From: Henckelia pumila
Taxonomy: Eukaryota > Streptophyta > Magnoliopsida > Lamiales > Gesneriaceae
DNA length: 64,000 bases
Assembly (NCBI RefSeq): GCF_033568475.1
Contig: NC_133123.1
Coordinates: forward strand, 156,069,753-156,133,752
Reading direction: 5' to 3'
The notes below the pieces were generated by a model. The model was not told where the DNA came from and did not search any database. It saw nothing but the letters and a program-made list of their open reading frames with translations. Each line of letters starts with the position of its first letter. The first letter of the stretch is position 1. Shown in pieces: positions 38,221 through 50,400 of the stretch. The position numbers and the translations under genes are program-made.

Positions 38221-38284
38221 AAAAAAATATCGATAAAACTATTTGACAGGAGATGAGATGTTAACTTACAAATGTCATTAAAAA

Positions 38285-38430
38285 AAAAAGACGGTTGCGA
38301 CGATTTTTAAAAGCGTCGCATAATCGTTTGTCGGAAACATATAAAATCATCGCACTTTTGCTACGATTTTGCAATGGATTAACCGTTGCAACTTGAACTA
38401 CGTTTTTTTTAAAACCATCGCAAAGATCGA
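38285..38430. repeat. TE-derived fragment with GCGACGATTTT / AAAACCATCGCAA phrases
   Basis: GGTTGCGACGATTTTTAAAA at the left and TTTTAAAACCATCGCAAAG at the right are roughly inverted, with further TCGTTT/TTGCAACTTG phrases between. This type of sequence is common in plant DNA transposons; the superfamily was not determined. Confidence 0.45.
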
Positions 38431-38950
38431 TACTTATCCCAGTATATGAGGAAAAATATCATTTTTTAGATACACTCATGTGTCTTTGAATTTGGTAAAT
38501 AATTTGGAAAACAATATTGTGAAATTTCTCTATTTTCAAGTCATGATTTACATCCTGGAACTTGATATTTTAATACTAGTATACATGGTTGTTGAATTTT
38601 TTAAAAATTTTATACCTCATTGCATGATCTCATTTCATATTAAGTTCATGCTTAAACAAAAAATAAATAAAAAAAACCTAGATTTCTCTTTAAAAAATTG
38701 TCTTGAAAAATTCATTGGAAATGGGATATTGGGAAGAAATCATGTCACCAAGTGAGTGATATCAGCATAATTACAAGAAAACAGGTCGTGGGAAGCAGCA
38801 ATCATTAAGCTTTTCCCCCTATTTTTTTTTTTTTTAATTTGACTTCTTATAATCGATCTCACATTGAAATTCATCATAGTCCAGAAAAATAATAAATTTT
38901 GATATATAAACAAAATAATTTTTCGTGAATCGGATCAAGCATCATAAAAC

Positions 38951-39066
38951 GGGTTTTGTCTATGCTACCCCATTCGATCACTGTTCGAATGGGGATCCAA
39001 CGGCTCATATTTACTGCACTTAAAATGTTCACATGAACTTTTCAAGTGCAAAAAAATATGAGCCGT
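38951..39066. mobile_element. double-hairpin MITE-like element
   Basis: Two hairpins in a row. CCCCATTCGA (38968-38977) pairs with TCGAATGGGG (38985-38994). Then a ~32-bp imperfect stem joins ACGGCTCATATTT (from 39000) and AATATGAGCCGT (to 39066) around a two-base loop. The left flank GTTTTGTCTATGCTACCCC resembles the end of the MITE at 27022. No coding capacity. Confidence 0.55.
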
Positions 39067-39770
39067 CATATGCAGCACATGGACAATGCCCATGTACTAA
39101 CCTACACTTTCTCCATAAAACGATATCATAGATAGTGATCTTAAATTCATGTTGTGATCACAAAAAAGAACTATGATTAGCTATAATGACATGATAAACA
39201 TGCATTTATTATAATGTAGTATAACTTAATACCCCAAAAATTAACTTAGGACAAAAATGTTTGTTTATACACATTTAAAAATGCGAAATCATATTACACT
39301 ATTAATCAACAACTACCCAACCAACAATCATGGTTTCTTCACCAAGAAATCAAAACCCACATTTACTAGCGTTCACACGCGCTTCCATGGAATATTTGAG
39401 CTGTGTAGTATGAACATTTCCGGGGACCAAAGATTATACTACTGGAAAATAGGAGCGAAAGATGAATACAAAGAATTTGAATTGGCGAAGTTCACAAGCG
39501 GCCAAATGCTGGTTAAAGTCAATATAGTCCAGTAGTTGTCGAAGAGTCTGCCACTTTCTTTTCATACTGTGTAGATTCGCGCTGCTTTTTTGTCTAAAGA
39601 AAGAAAGAGAGATATACAATACAATATATAATAATAATACAGAGACAAAGATTGCAACAGTAGTCTACGGAAAAAGAATGGGAGTACTTTAGGCCTATCA
39701 TTCCGTTGATTCCGCGCATATTCTTGCTTGGATTGTGAAGCCCATTTGAGTTGAAACGCTTCCGCGATTG
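39067..39770. other. intergenic upstream of the CDK-like kinase gene
   Basis: No gene is supported. Open frames at 39257-39535 and on the minus strand have no recognisable domain. The right end presumably contains promoter elements of the kinase gene. Confidence 0.4.
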
Positions 39771-39870
39771 CCGCATATAAAGAGGGTTGGGCTAGAGAGA
39801 GGGAGAGAGTCGTGGAAAGTGGAAAGGTTTTCGTTTTTTTTTGGGTTTTGTTTTGTTCTTGACTGTTGTG

Positions 39871-39878
39871 TATAAATA
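39871..39878 (+). promoter_or_regulatory. candidate TATA box of the CDK-like kinase gene
   Basis: TATAAATA lies 168 bases before the ATG, with a GA-rich run (39795-39810) upstream and CT-containing sequence downstream. A second TATA-like ATATAAA lies at about 39775. Position and sequence fit a core promoter; the transcription start was not determined. Confidence 0.4.
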
Positions 39879-39997
39879 TGCCTAATTTTTCAATGGCATT
39901 GAGAATTTAGCATCGCTTTCTCGAAGCTGAGCTTGACCCAGGTCAAGATTTAGTATATTCAGATCTGGGTGGGCGTTAGTTTTCCGTTTTTGTAGCT

Positions 39998-40018
39998 ATG
40001 GTGGTGGTGTGTTGGTGA
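39998..40018 (+). CDS. upstream open reading frame (MVVVCW)
   Basis: ATG at 39998 opens a six-codon frame ending in TGA at 40018, 20 bases before the kinase ATG and in another frame. If the transcript starts at the TATA box at 39871, this uORF lies in the 5' leader and could lower translation of the main frame. Its peptide shows nothing special. Confidence 0.45.
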   Translation: MVVVCW

Positions 40019-40038
40019 CGCGTGGTTTGCACGTGCTG

Positions 40039-43000
40039 ATGGGTTGCGTAACGTCGAAACAGACGGTTTCCGTGACTCCGGCGATACTGGATCACTCGGG
40101 GGGGTTATATGGGGGGTCGGGTCGTAGCCGAGTGGGGAGTAGCGGCGGAGGCGGCGGTTTGGTGGCAGAGCTGGACATGAACTTGAAGAAGGTGAAGAAA
40201 AGAGGAGCAGGTGAGTCGGGGAGCGAGTTGAGCGAGTCTGGTCGGACGAGTGAGTCTGTGAGTTTTCGGCTTGGGAATTTGCAAAAGTATGTGGAGGGTG
40301 AGCAGGTGGCGGCTGGCTGGCCGGCTTGGCTCAGTGCGGTTGCGGGTGAAGCCATTCAGGGTTGGGTTCCACTGAAATCTGATTCTTACGAGAAACTTGA
40401 AAAGGTTTGTTTGATTGTTTCGGTTCTGAGTCGGATTACATGTTTGATTGTAAGATAAAATGGGATCGTGTAGTTCATTGTGTCTTTGTCATTCAAGTTA
40501 TTCATAGTAGTAGTTGTAACTTGGAAGTGTTTGTCTCGTGTCTTAGTATTTCATTGGGAAAACTGATGATCATATATAACAAGTGCCTTCTAGTTGTGAT
40601 GGAAATGTGGAAGAATTAGTTGCAGAATGGAGAGTTTGAAACACCCGATCACTCTCGGGGACGCCGAAATATGGTTCTTTTTTGTGTTTTCAATCCTTTG
40701 AATAGCGTTGTCCGTGGTAAGCTTGGAACTGAGGGTTTAACTGAGCTAAGATTTATGATTAGGGGGTGGAGATATAACTACTATGTCTAGATGCATTAAC
40801 TGGGTCTTTGCCTCCTGTAGCAAAAGTTTGAGCAAAATATCGGTTCTTAATCCTGTGAGAACTTGTGGTTTGTGATCAATAAAATGACGTTGCACTTTAT
40901 AAGCCCTTAAATCTTATAATGTCTTCAATCTTGTCCTTGCAATTGAAAAGATCAGGCGGCGTGAAGAAAGCATAAACTCTACTTTTTCTATAAAAAGCTT
41001 GATTTTTATGGAAAGAAAGTTACTAGCTTAAATCATCAAGATTTTCTCCCTTTATGCTGCAAGTTCAACTGTTATGTGATTCTTTCCTGAACCAATATTT
41101 CAGGTGCTAAATCTTCTCATGACGTTGCCACTATGATGGCAAGAATAGTTTCTGTTTTCGGAACAGCATCTTACCTGCAGTCTGTATTCTATAAGATAGA
41201 ATCCATTCACATTGTTCAGCGGCATTCTTATTTTTTTTTGTTAGCCATTCAACTAACAAAAAATCTCAACTTTTCTTTTCTTAACAGATTGGTCAGGGTA
41301 CATACAGCACTGTTTTTCGAGCACGTGAATTAGAAACAGGGAAGATAGTTGCCTTAAAGAAGGTGCGGTTTGACAATTTTGAGCCTGAAAGTGTTCGTTT
41401 CATGGCTCGTGAAATAACAATTCTTCGTCGGCTAGACCATCCAAACATTATAAAGTTGGAAGGATTAATCACATCTCGTTCGTCATGCAACATATATCTC
41501 GTGTTCGAGTATATGGAACATGATATTTCTGGACTCTTATCTTGCCCAGACATCGCATTCACCGAAGAACAGGTTCTAATTATTCTGCTCTAGATAGACA
41601 GTGTTACGAGTTTTACTGCACTGGCCTTCTAGACCTCTTTAAACATGAGCTATGAAAAAGAAATGACATTAATCAGTAATATATGCCTTAATCGAACTTT
41701 ATTCTGTCATATTTTGTAGGTTAAATGTTACATGAAGCAGTTGTTATTGGGACTCGAGCATTGCCATTCTCAGGGTGTAATGCATCGAGACATAAAAGGT
41801 GCAAATCTCTTGGTAGATAACAATGGAATCCTGAAGGTAGGTGATTTTGGATTGGCAAATTACTGTACTTATGGGCAGAGGCAACCTCTGACTAGTCGAG
41901 TGGTCACATTGTGGTACCGCCCTCCTGAACTTTTGTTGGGGTCTACTGAATATGGGACTTCTGTGGATCTTTGGAGTGTTGGCTGCTTACTCGCTGAACT
42001 TCTCATCGGGAAGCCTATTCTTCAAGGGAGGACTGAGGTAATCAATGGAGCCATAGTTTTCTTGTTCCGTATTGAGCGATATTTTTTTGAGAGACAAATA
42101 TTAATTAACTATTTGTATGACATACAAAAGTAACATCTACCATTTGTCAAAACTAATATTGTTGTCATTTGTCAAAACTAATATTGTTGTTAAAATTAAA
42201 TTTACGTGGTATTCAATGCGGATTTAGGGCGAGTCTGTTAACGACTCTCATTGAGAGTAGAATTGGTCTGATTCCCCTAGCCAAATTCGCAGCATGGATG
42301 TGCTAAACCATGTGGCATAATTATGAAATTTTTATGTGTCTTTCTTTACAGGTTGAACAGTTGCACAAAATTTTCAAACTTTGTGGATCCCCGCCTGAAG
42401 ATTACTGGAAAAAATCAAAACTTCCTCATGCAACGTTATTCAAACCACAGCATCCTTACGATACCTCTCTTTGGCAAACCTTTAAAGATCTACCTGAAGC
42501 TGCTGTTACTCTAATAGAAACTCTCTTGTCTGTGGAACCGCACAAGCGGGGAACGGCTGCTTCAGCCCTCACGTCGGAGGTATTCTTGTTGGACCCTTGA
42601 TAGCCACATGCAAATTTCTGGATTTCCGTACACTATTGTTTTTAATACTTTGCATTTCTCTGATGTGAAACTGATAGGGTTTCACCAAAAGAAACAAAAA
42701 GAAGAGAAACTGATAGGGCATTTGCTGTTTCAAATTGTGCTTGGGTTTAAGTTTCATGTCAAGTAGAATGACTCTAATCCTTTGCTTGTTGTTCACAATG
42801 ATTAGTATTTCAAGACAAAGCCATATGCTTGTGATCCGTCAAACTTACCAAAGTATCCTCCCAGTAAAGAGATTGACATTAAAATTCGTGAAGAGGCCAG
42901 CCGGTAATTTCTCTTACATCCAATGGTATTGAAAATGATTGTTCCTTAAAGTCAAACTATAAAAGATTTGCTCCTTGTATTCAGGAAAAGGTCTGATGTA

Positions 43001-44948
43001 CGATCTCGTGGTGGACCTGAAACAACGAGGAAGCCAACTAGGAGACCCAACGGAATGAACAAACTTGCACCAGAAGAGGTCACTCTCTCTCCCCTTTAAA
43101 CTTGTACAAATATCTATAATACACACAGTTCTAATATATCCCCATACTCGTGTCCTATTTTGTTAGATGCTTTCTAGATATGGATACTCGATATGTATAA
43201 ACAGGACACTTTTATAGGTTTACATAGAAGTATTACTCGAGAAATGGAATGTGAATATCCTATTTGCTACAGCTAATGAATTTATTTTGATCGCTCCTGA
43301 TACAACCAGTTGTGGCATTTTGACTATACCAAGTACCATAAGAACTATTTTTTAATTTTTAGATAGTTATTGATCAAATTTAATATATTTATATAATTAT
43401 ATACGTGTATGTGTATATGTACACGTAAAACAGCTATATCCTTGTCGTATTCTCATTTTTAAAAATTTTGGGATCTGTATGGTGTCGTATCTGTGTCCTC
43501 GTATCTGCATCTGTGGAATAGAGAACTATAGACGCATAAATTTTTATCATCCTTTAAATTTCATTGTCGTGCACAGAATCTCCCTCCTCAAAAGCATGCT
43601 GAACTGAAGTTGAATGGAGATGGCATAAACAATAACAAAGGAGATGGATTCTTAGTTTGGGAGCCACCTAAGCCATCAATTATGGGGAGCAAAGAAGTGT
43701 CCCACGTAAAAAAACCATCTCAAGGCGATGATACTTGTCCCGGCCCTTTACAAGTTTCAGGATCTAGTGGTTTTGCCTGGGCAAAAGGGAGAATGAACAA
43801 TTCATCATTAAGATCACGAAGTAGGTCTAGCTCTAGAAGCCTAATTCTTGAATCTTCTGGTGCCTTGCATTTGAAGAATAGCTTTGATTCAATAGGAGAG
43901 AACAATTGCGAGGTAGTGAATGGTGATCGGAAGTTTTCTGATACAAAACGTCACGACTCATGTGAAAGCATCAAGCCCCAAATGCTCAAACAATGGAGCC
44001 AATTAGAACGTCCAGATTCATTTGATACCTCAGATGAGTACCACTCTCAGGAATTGACCAAGGCACTTTATCATAAGGAGGAGGCTGCTGCCAGAAGACT
44101 CTATTCGGTAACTCTAAAACTTCTTTCTGTAGTACATTTCAAGTATATATTATCACCATCATCATTTTTTCTTCTCTTGAAAATGTGATACTATTACCAC
44201 TCTTATGGAGTACAACCTTTATGAAGATTAAATAATACATGTTCAGAGTTCTATCATTCAATTACCAAAAGAGTTCAGTATAAGACAATTTTTTTATCCT
44301 CTTTATAGTTAGAAAAAAACGCCTACTCATACCCGATTAAACTTCTAGCTATCGAAGGTTGATTCTCTGTGTGAATTATTTTTATTTGGTTGTGACATAA
44401 TGGGCATCAGAAAACTGAAACTTCTTGTCTCGAAAAATGGTCGAAGCTTTTACGTGTAATCAGAAAAAAAAAATACTGTCTTTCTGGTTTATGCCGTTTT
44501 CTCTTTCATAAATATCTTCCATTTTATCTGCTCTTGCTATTTTAAGTGGGACATGAAACAGGTGTATCAAGAACAGGGGGAGAAGGTTGAATTTTCGGGA
44601 CCCTTGCTAACTCAATCACAAAGAATCGATGAACTCTTGGAAAAGCACGAACGTCAAATCCGCCAGGCAGTTCGAAGATCATGGTTCCAGAGAGGTAGGA
44701 CAATCCATCTTGGAAGTGAATTAGATTCCAAAATCGTTAATTTTATCCGCTAGACGTGCAGCGAGATAAGTTTCTACAAGGCAGAAGGCCCCAATAGACC
44801 CTTTTTTCTTCCACTGCTTCACTAGGATGTTCACAAATCACATATCCCATCCCTTTAGAATGAACGTATTCGTTAAAGACTTTTCATAACAAATTCTTGT
44901 TTCCTAAATGCAGTTAAGCGAAACGGAAAGCAACTGCCTGTGTACTAG
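40039..44948 (+). CDS. CDK-like serine/threonine kinase, IBS1/At1g18670 type
   Basis: Nine exons: 40039-40404, 41288-41572, 41720-42037, 42352-42579, 42806-42903, 42985-43078, 43577-44107, 44562-44694 and 44914-44948, giving 695 residues. The start MGCVTSKQ carries Gly2 and Cys3 for myristoylation and palmitoylation, as in this plant family, so membrane attachment is likely. The kinase (~120-420) has IGQGTYSTVFRARE, VALKKV, the CDK-type helix FEPESVRFMAREI, HRDIKGANLLVD, GDFGLAN, and a T-loop with TSRVVTLWYRPPELLLG. The long tail is serine- and basic-rich (RSRSRSSSRSL) and ends WFQRVKRNGKQLPVY. Closest from memory are At1g18670 (IBS1, BABA-induced priming) and At1g74330. If the last intron is not spliced, the C-terminus changes to GRTIHLGSELDSKIVNFIR. 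Exact paralog assignment is uncertain. Confidence 0.91.
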
Positions 44949-46077
44949 TTTGTAGCTGTCCATGGAAGCGAATAGCTGATCTAATCATGATAACCAATCC
45001 GGGCATGGTCGTTCAACGAAAAGCTTCTTTGTTGCAGAAGGATTGAGCTGTATATTGACTAGCAAGCATGACCAACTCGGCTTTGGGAACCACAGCCGAA
45101 TGCGTTCTCTCAGCTACAACGATGCTGCAAAAAAAAAAAAAAAAAGAGACCAAAATGGATCCCTCTTATCCGAGCTCATACATCAATCAAGATCTAGGAA
45201 GGGAAGATTATGTTTGTTCATTCTATTCTTTTTGATACATATACCTCTTTGAAAGTTTTAATATAATATTCTATCAAAATAGCAATTTTAATCTCTTCCA
45301 TTAGATTTCTCAGCTTGATTCTTATTCTTAGTCCCCAAAACAATGTACTAATGCCTATAAATTCAATCTTCTGGTTCATCTCAACGATTTCAAATCCATA
45401 ATAATAAATCCATGTTATTTGTGTAGATAAATTACTCTGCAATGGATTAAAAAAATTTAACAGGATGTTTTGTCATTTCAAATCTTTCTTTCAGAAAAGT
45501 TTATTATTTTTTTCCGAGTCAAATTCATTATATTAAATTGGTATATAAATTATTGTATTTGCAAATGGAAAAAAATTGTTGAGATTGAAATTATTTGCCC
45601 ATTGATAAAAAATAAAAAAATCCTCAGCACATTTGAAACATTTCGGACCAAAAATGATTGATAATAACTTATAAATGTTTTTTTTTTAAAAAATTAATAT
45701 ATAAATCAACGAAAATTTTTCATTTATTATTGCGAGATTTGTAGTTTAGTACTCATCAGACTAGGTGTATTTCAATAGATTAATTTTCCCCATGAAATCT
45801 ATTTTTTTTGGGAATCTTAAATAATAAATAAATGAATTTCACAGGTAAAAATGCCATTTTCTTTAAATATATTGAATTTAAATTTCGTGAAATTGGATGT
45901 ACTAAGCAATTTATAATTAAAAGAATAAAATCTCAAAACCATACGAAAAAACTACCGAAATAATTTTGCACAGATAAGTGAATTTCTAATTATAGTTTAC
46001 CTTGTCGGAAAAAAAATTGATAGTTTACTTTACTACCATTAATATATAAATATATAATATATTGTTACATTTTTATG

Positions 46078-46116
<39 letters not shown>

Positions 46117-47415
46117 CTTGTCACAATTTATATGATTTGTTTCAATAAAAACATCCGACATCCATAATTATCTTCACTAAGAGCAATTATGATTTGGAAA
46201 TTTACTTTACTACCATTAATATATAAATATATAATATATTGTTACATTTTTATGGTGTATATATATATATATTATCTTGTCACAATTTATATGATTTGTT
46301 TCAATAAAAACATCCGACATCCATAATTATCTTCACTAAGAGCAATTATGATTTGGAAATTTTGACTTGAATAATTATAAACCAGCAAAGACTCGATTTT
46401 ACAATTTGTTTTTTTTAAAAAATTGCAATGAATTTATATCATTAAATATTAAATTTTTTTTATGACGTGAGAAAAAAGCTACAACAAATACAAGAGGCTA
46501 ATTCTTAAATATATTATTTTTTTGATATTTACTCCGCAATACATTTTTTTATTAATCTTTGAAATTATTAAATATTAAATTTGACGATTCATAAAAACTC
46601 ATATAAAATCATCTCATAATTTAATTTTATGAAATAAATACCAATCCGATTTTAAAAAAAACTATCATTTTTTCATTATATATACATACATAGATCACAA
46701 TACCGTGGTATGAATTCGTCGACCAAATAATACACCAAATTATAAATGTCTAATCTTTGACAACCGTGTTTTGAGTCACAGCCCCGTGACATTATCAAAC
46801 AAAATTAATTAATTATTAATTAATGAGTAAAAAAAAGACAACTGAAAGAGTGAAAAAACAAATCCGGGTCCCTTTAGTCCGGGTCGGGTCTGTCTCTGTC
46901 ATTTCCCCCTGCGATCCAATTTCCCCCCTTTTGCCTTTGCAAATGGCGAAAAGATCACATTATTTCATCATATATTTAACCAAAAAACTTGTATCTAAAT
47001 CGTTTGTCTGAACATTATTTTCATTAATTTCCCAATCACAATCCGAATTTAATTGCCCCGTCGCATTTCTTCCCCAACCCCGAACCCTAAGAATTCAATA
47101 TCCATTAATTTTTACTACTGACACTGCTTGAGGTTTCCCTTTCTTGGATTTATTCCACCAGTTTTTGAATGGATTTTTCAGTTGGATTCTGGTGATTTAC
47201 TGTTGGATTGCTTCAAGGTCAAAACCCCTCAGCTGGAATTGTGAAATTCGATGTGGGTTTGTTTGATTCTTGAATTCTTGATTGCATTGTGGCAGTGATT
47301 AGCGGGTTGTGGAGATCTGGGGGTCAGCTGGGTCGACTTGGAGGGGAATATTTGGGAAATAGGACTGGAAAGAAAGGGGTTTTGGATCCGATCGGGGGCA
47401 AAACAGCGCCATTAG
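44949..47415. other. intergenic between kinase and formin genes
   Basis: The left part is kinase 3' UTR (to about 45250). The middle is AT-rich with a tandem duplication. From about 46850 the sequence becomes C-rich and then forms the formin 5' leader (about 47040-47415). No other gene supported. Confidence 0.5.
46024..46359 (+). repeat. recent tandem duplication, two units
   Basis: Unit 1 (46024-46200) and unit 2 (46201-46359) match base for base as far as I can read, except that the internal (AT)n run is 18 bases shorter in unit 2. Each starts TTTACTTTACTACC and ends GATTTGGAAA. Confidence 0.9.
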
Positions 47416-50400
47416 ATGGCGCTGTTCAGACGATTCTTCTACAGGAAGCCGCCTGATCGGCTTCTTGAGATTTCTGAAAGGGTATATGGTATGTTGTGGC
47501 CACTTTTCTTATTGCTGTTTTGTGGGTTTTTAGCTCAACAATGTTTGAATCAAGGGCTCCGAAATGGAGTTAGGGGCCAGTTTTGGGGGTTGATTACTTC
47601 AAGAGTTGAATTTCTTGCTCTTTGGCTGTTTAACTTGGTTAGGCACTTAAACACTATTTTACTAAAAGTTGAAGCTTTTAACTCTGGTTATCCTCAAATT
47701 AAGTGTGAAAATTCTATGTTGTAGTTTGTTTTGAAAGTATACAGAGCTGCTGAGTGTTGATGTTTCAGAGTTTGGTATTTTAATTCAGCTTGAGTTTATA
47801 TTCAGCAAAGCAAAATTTTAAATTTGTCGAACTTTAAGATTTCAGGTGGGTGAAAAGGGTTTCAGATCATTAGGCTGTGGCATCATTTTACTTCTTTGCT
47901 CGAAAACCTTTATCAGCTTGCTGCTTTGGTTTTTGTTAAAGGCGGTGTTAAATTTTATGATTTTAATGAAAGCAATTTTGTTTTCCAAGGCATTGGTTAC
48001 ATGTTTTAAAATAAAGTTTTATTTTGTAGTTCCATATCAGTATTCTTTTATAGTTCCTCCTATTTTAAATTATTTTGCAGATTTAAGTAATAAATAAATT
48101 ATGAAATATTTTATGTACTGCATTTGCTGAAAATCGTCTTTTATGGCTTGTGAGTTTTGCAATGTAACCTGGTTCCATTGGAAACAGCTTTAGGATTCTT
48201 ACCGAGTCTGTGATTTGTGCGATGTGGTGATGCTATCTGATTTGTTCTCCATGTAGTGTTCGATTGCTGCTTCTCCACTGATGTGCTGGATGAAGATGAA
48301 TACAGATCATACATGAATGGGATTGTGGCTCAGTTACAAGATCACTACCCGGATGCTGCTTTTATGGTTTTTAATTTTAAAGAAGGGGAACGACGGAGCC
48401 AACTATCTGATATATTATCTCAGTATGACATGACAGTCATGGATTACCCTCGGCAATATGAAGGGTGCCCGCTTTTACCGTTGGAAATGATCCACCATTT
48501 CTTAAGATCCAGTGAGAGCTGGTTATCCCTCGAGGGCCAACAAAATGTTCTTTTGATGCATTGTGAAAGGGGAGGATGGCCTGTCCTTGCATTTATGCTG
48601 GCTGGTCTTCTTCTATACAGGAAGCAGTACACCGGGGAGCAGAAGACTTTAGAAATGGTGTACAAGCAGGCACCAAGGGAACTTCTTCATCTTTTGTCTC
48701 CTTTGAATCCACAGCCGTCTCAACTTAGATATCTTCAGTACATTTCAAGGAGAAATTTTGGGTCAGATTGGCCTCCTTCAGATACGCCTCTGGCTTTGGA
48801 CTGTATTATATTTAGAAACCTTCCTCTATATGATGGTGGGAGAGGATGCCGGCCTGTAGTTCGTGTATATGGTCAGGATCCTTCATTGAAAGAATCCACT
48901 AGAAGTTCAAAACTTTTGTTTTCATCTTCTAAGTTGAAAAAGTATATTCGTCTGTATAGTCAGGTAAGCGACAATCCATCTATTTAATTTTGAATAGGTT
49001 AAGCTGTAAAAAAAAAGAAAATTTATGAGGTGTTCTTATGATATGTGACTGCAGGACGAGTGTGAACTAGTGAAAATTGATATTCATTGCCGTGTTCAAG
49101 GAGATGTTGTTCTTGAATGTATACATTTTGACGATGATCTAGTGAGGGAGGAAATAATATTCAGAGTTATGCTGCATACAGCATTTGTCAGGTCAAATGT
49201 CGTGATGCTGGCCCGTGATGAAGTTGATGTTCTCTGGGATGCTAAGGACCAGTTTATAAAGGAATTCAGATCAGAGGTAAACTTCTGTGTTGCTTGTGCT
49301 ATGTCTCTCTGTCTCTGAAGATTCAGAATTTGACCCTTTTCTTTTCTGGATCAGGTGCTCTTTTCAGATGTTGATTCTCTTCCGTTCATTACCACCATTG
49401 AAGCAGTAAGTGATGATGGCAATGAAACCGAAGGTGCTTCACCCGAGGAATTTTTTGAGGCAGAAGAGATTTTCAGCAGTGTTATTGATAGTCAGGAAGC
49501 CAAGGGGGAGACTGACGACCTTACAGACCAAGCTAGCGCTCAAGTTGATGAAAATCGTAATAAAGAAATCTTGAAGGATGAGTTGGATCATCACGCATTT
49601 CAAGATTGTGCAGCAGATGAGGGAATTCACTTACAAGGCATAAAGTTGGACTCAAATGATGAACGCTTACGTAATGGGGGCATCAAAATAGATTCCTTGT
49701 CAGGGATATCTGATGTGTCTAGTAACGCCGTAACCATATCTGTAAATGAGCGTATGCATGGGAATTCTGAAGAAGCGAGCAAGGAAAGTCTGGAACCGCG
49801 CACCGTAATGGAGAAGATTGAAAATCAAGGTTCACAGCAGAATTCTATTGCCGATGATGATAGTCAGAAGTTGGTTGTTGCCGATGATGATAGTCAGAAG
49901 TTGGTTAAGGGGTTCTCAACAGTCACAAAAAAGCAGCCAGTCACCAATTTAAAACCTTCTTCAGATGCTATTAGTTCCAATAAGAAAACTAAGCAGCAAG
50001 AGTCGCTGGGTCCCCTAGCAAGACAAGCAAAGCCAAATGCTGTATCCAGGTGGATACCTTCTAATAAAGGTTCTTACACTAATTCAATGCATGTATATTA
50101 TCCTCCGTCAAGACATAACAGTGCTCCAGCAGCACTATCTCTTGGCAAGGATTCTCCCCCTCATGGGAAATCTAAATCCCCATCTGTTACTCCATCTTCA
50201 GAATCTACAGCTATAGCTGACAGGCCAATCGCACCAGGTCATGGGAAGCATTCATCTTGTCCATCATCATTAGATTTGTCACCTGTCCAAGAGGCCTCTT
50301 CCACAAGTCTACTGTCATCACCAAAGATAGAGAGTGAGGCCCATGAACTTAGTCCAGCTCCATCATCTCCTCCTCAACCACAACCACCACCACCACCTCC

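Noticed and set aside
47416-47724. 102-codon unspliced open frame at the formin start
   Set aside because: Exon 1 read into intron 1; the donor at 47489 joins exactly to the PTEN-like exon at 48257.
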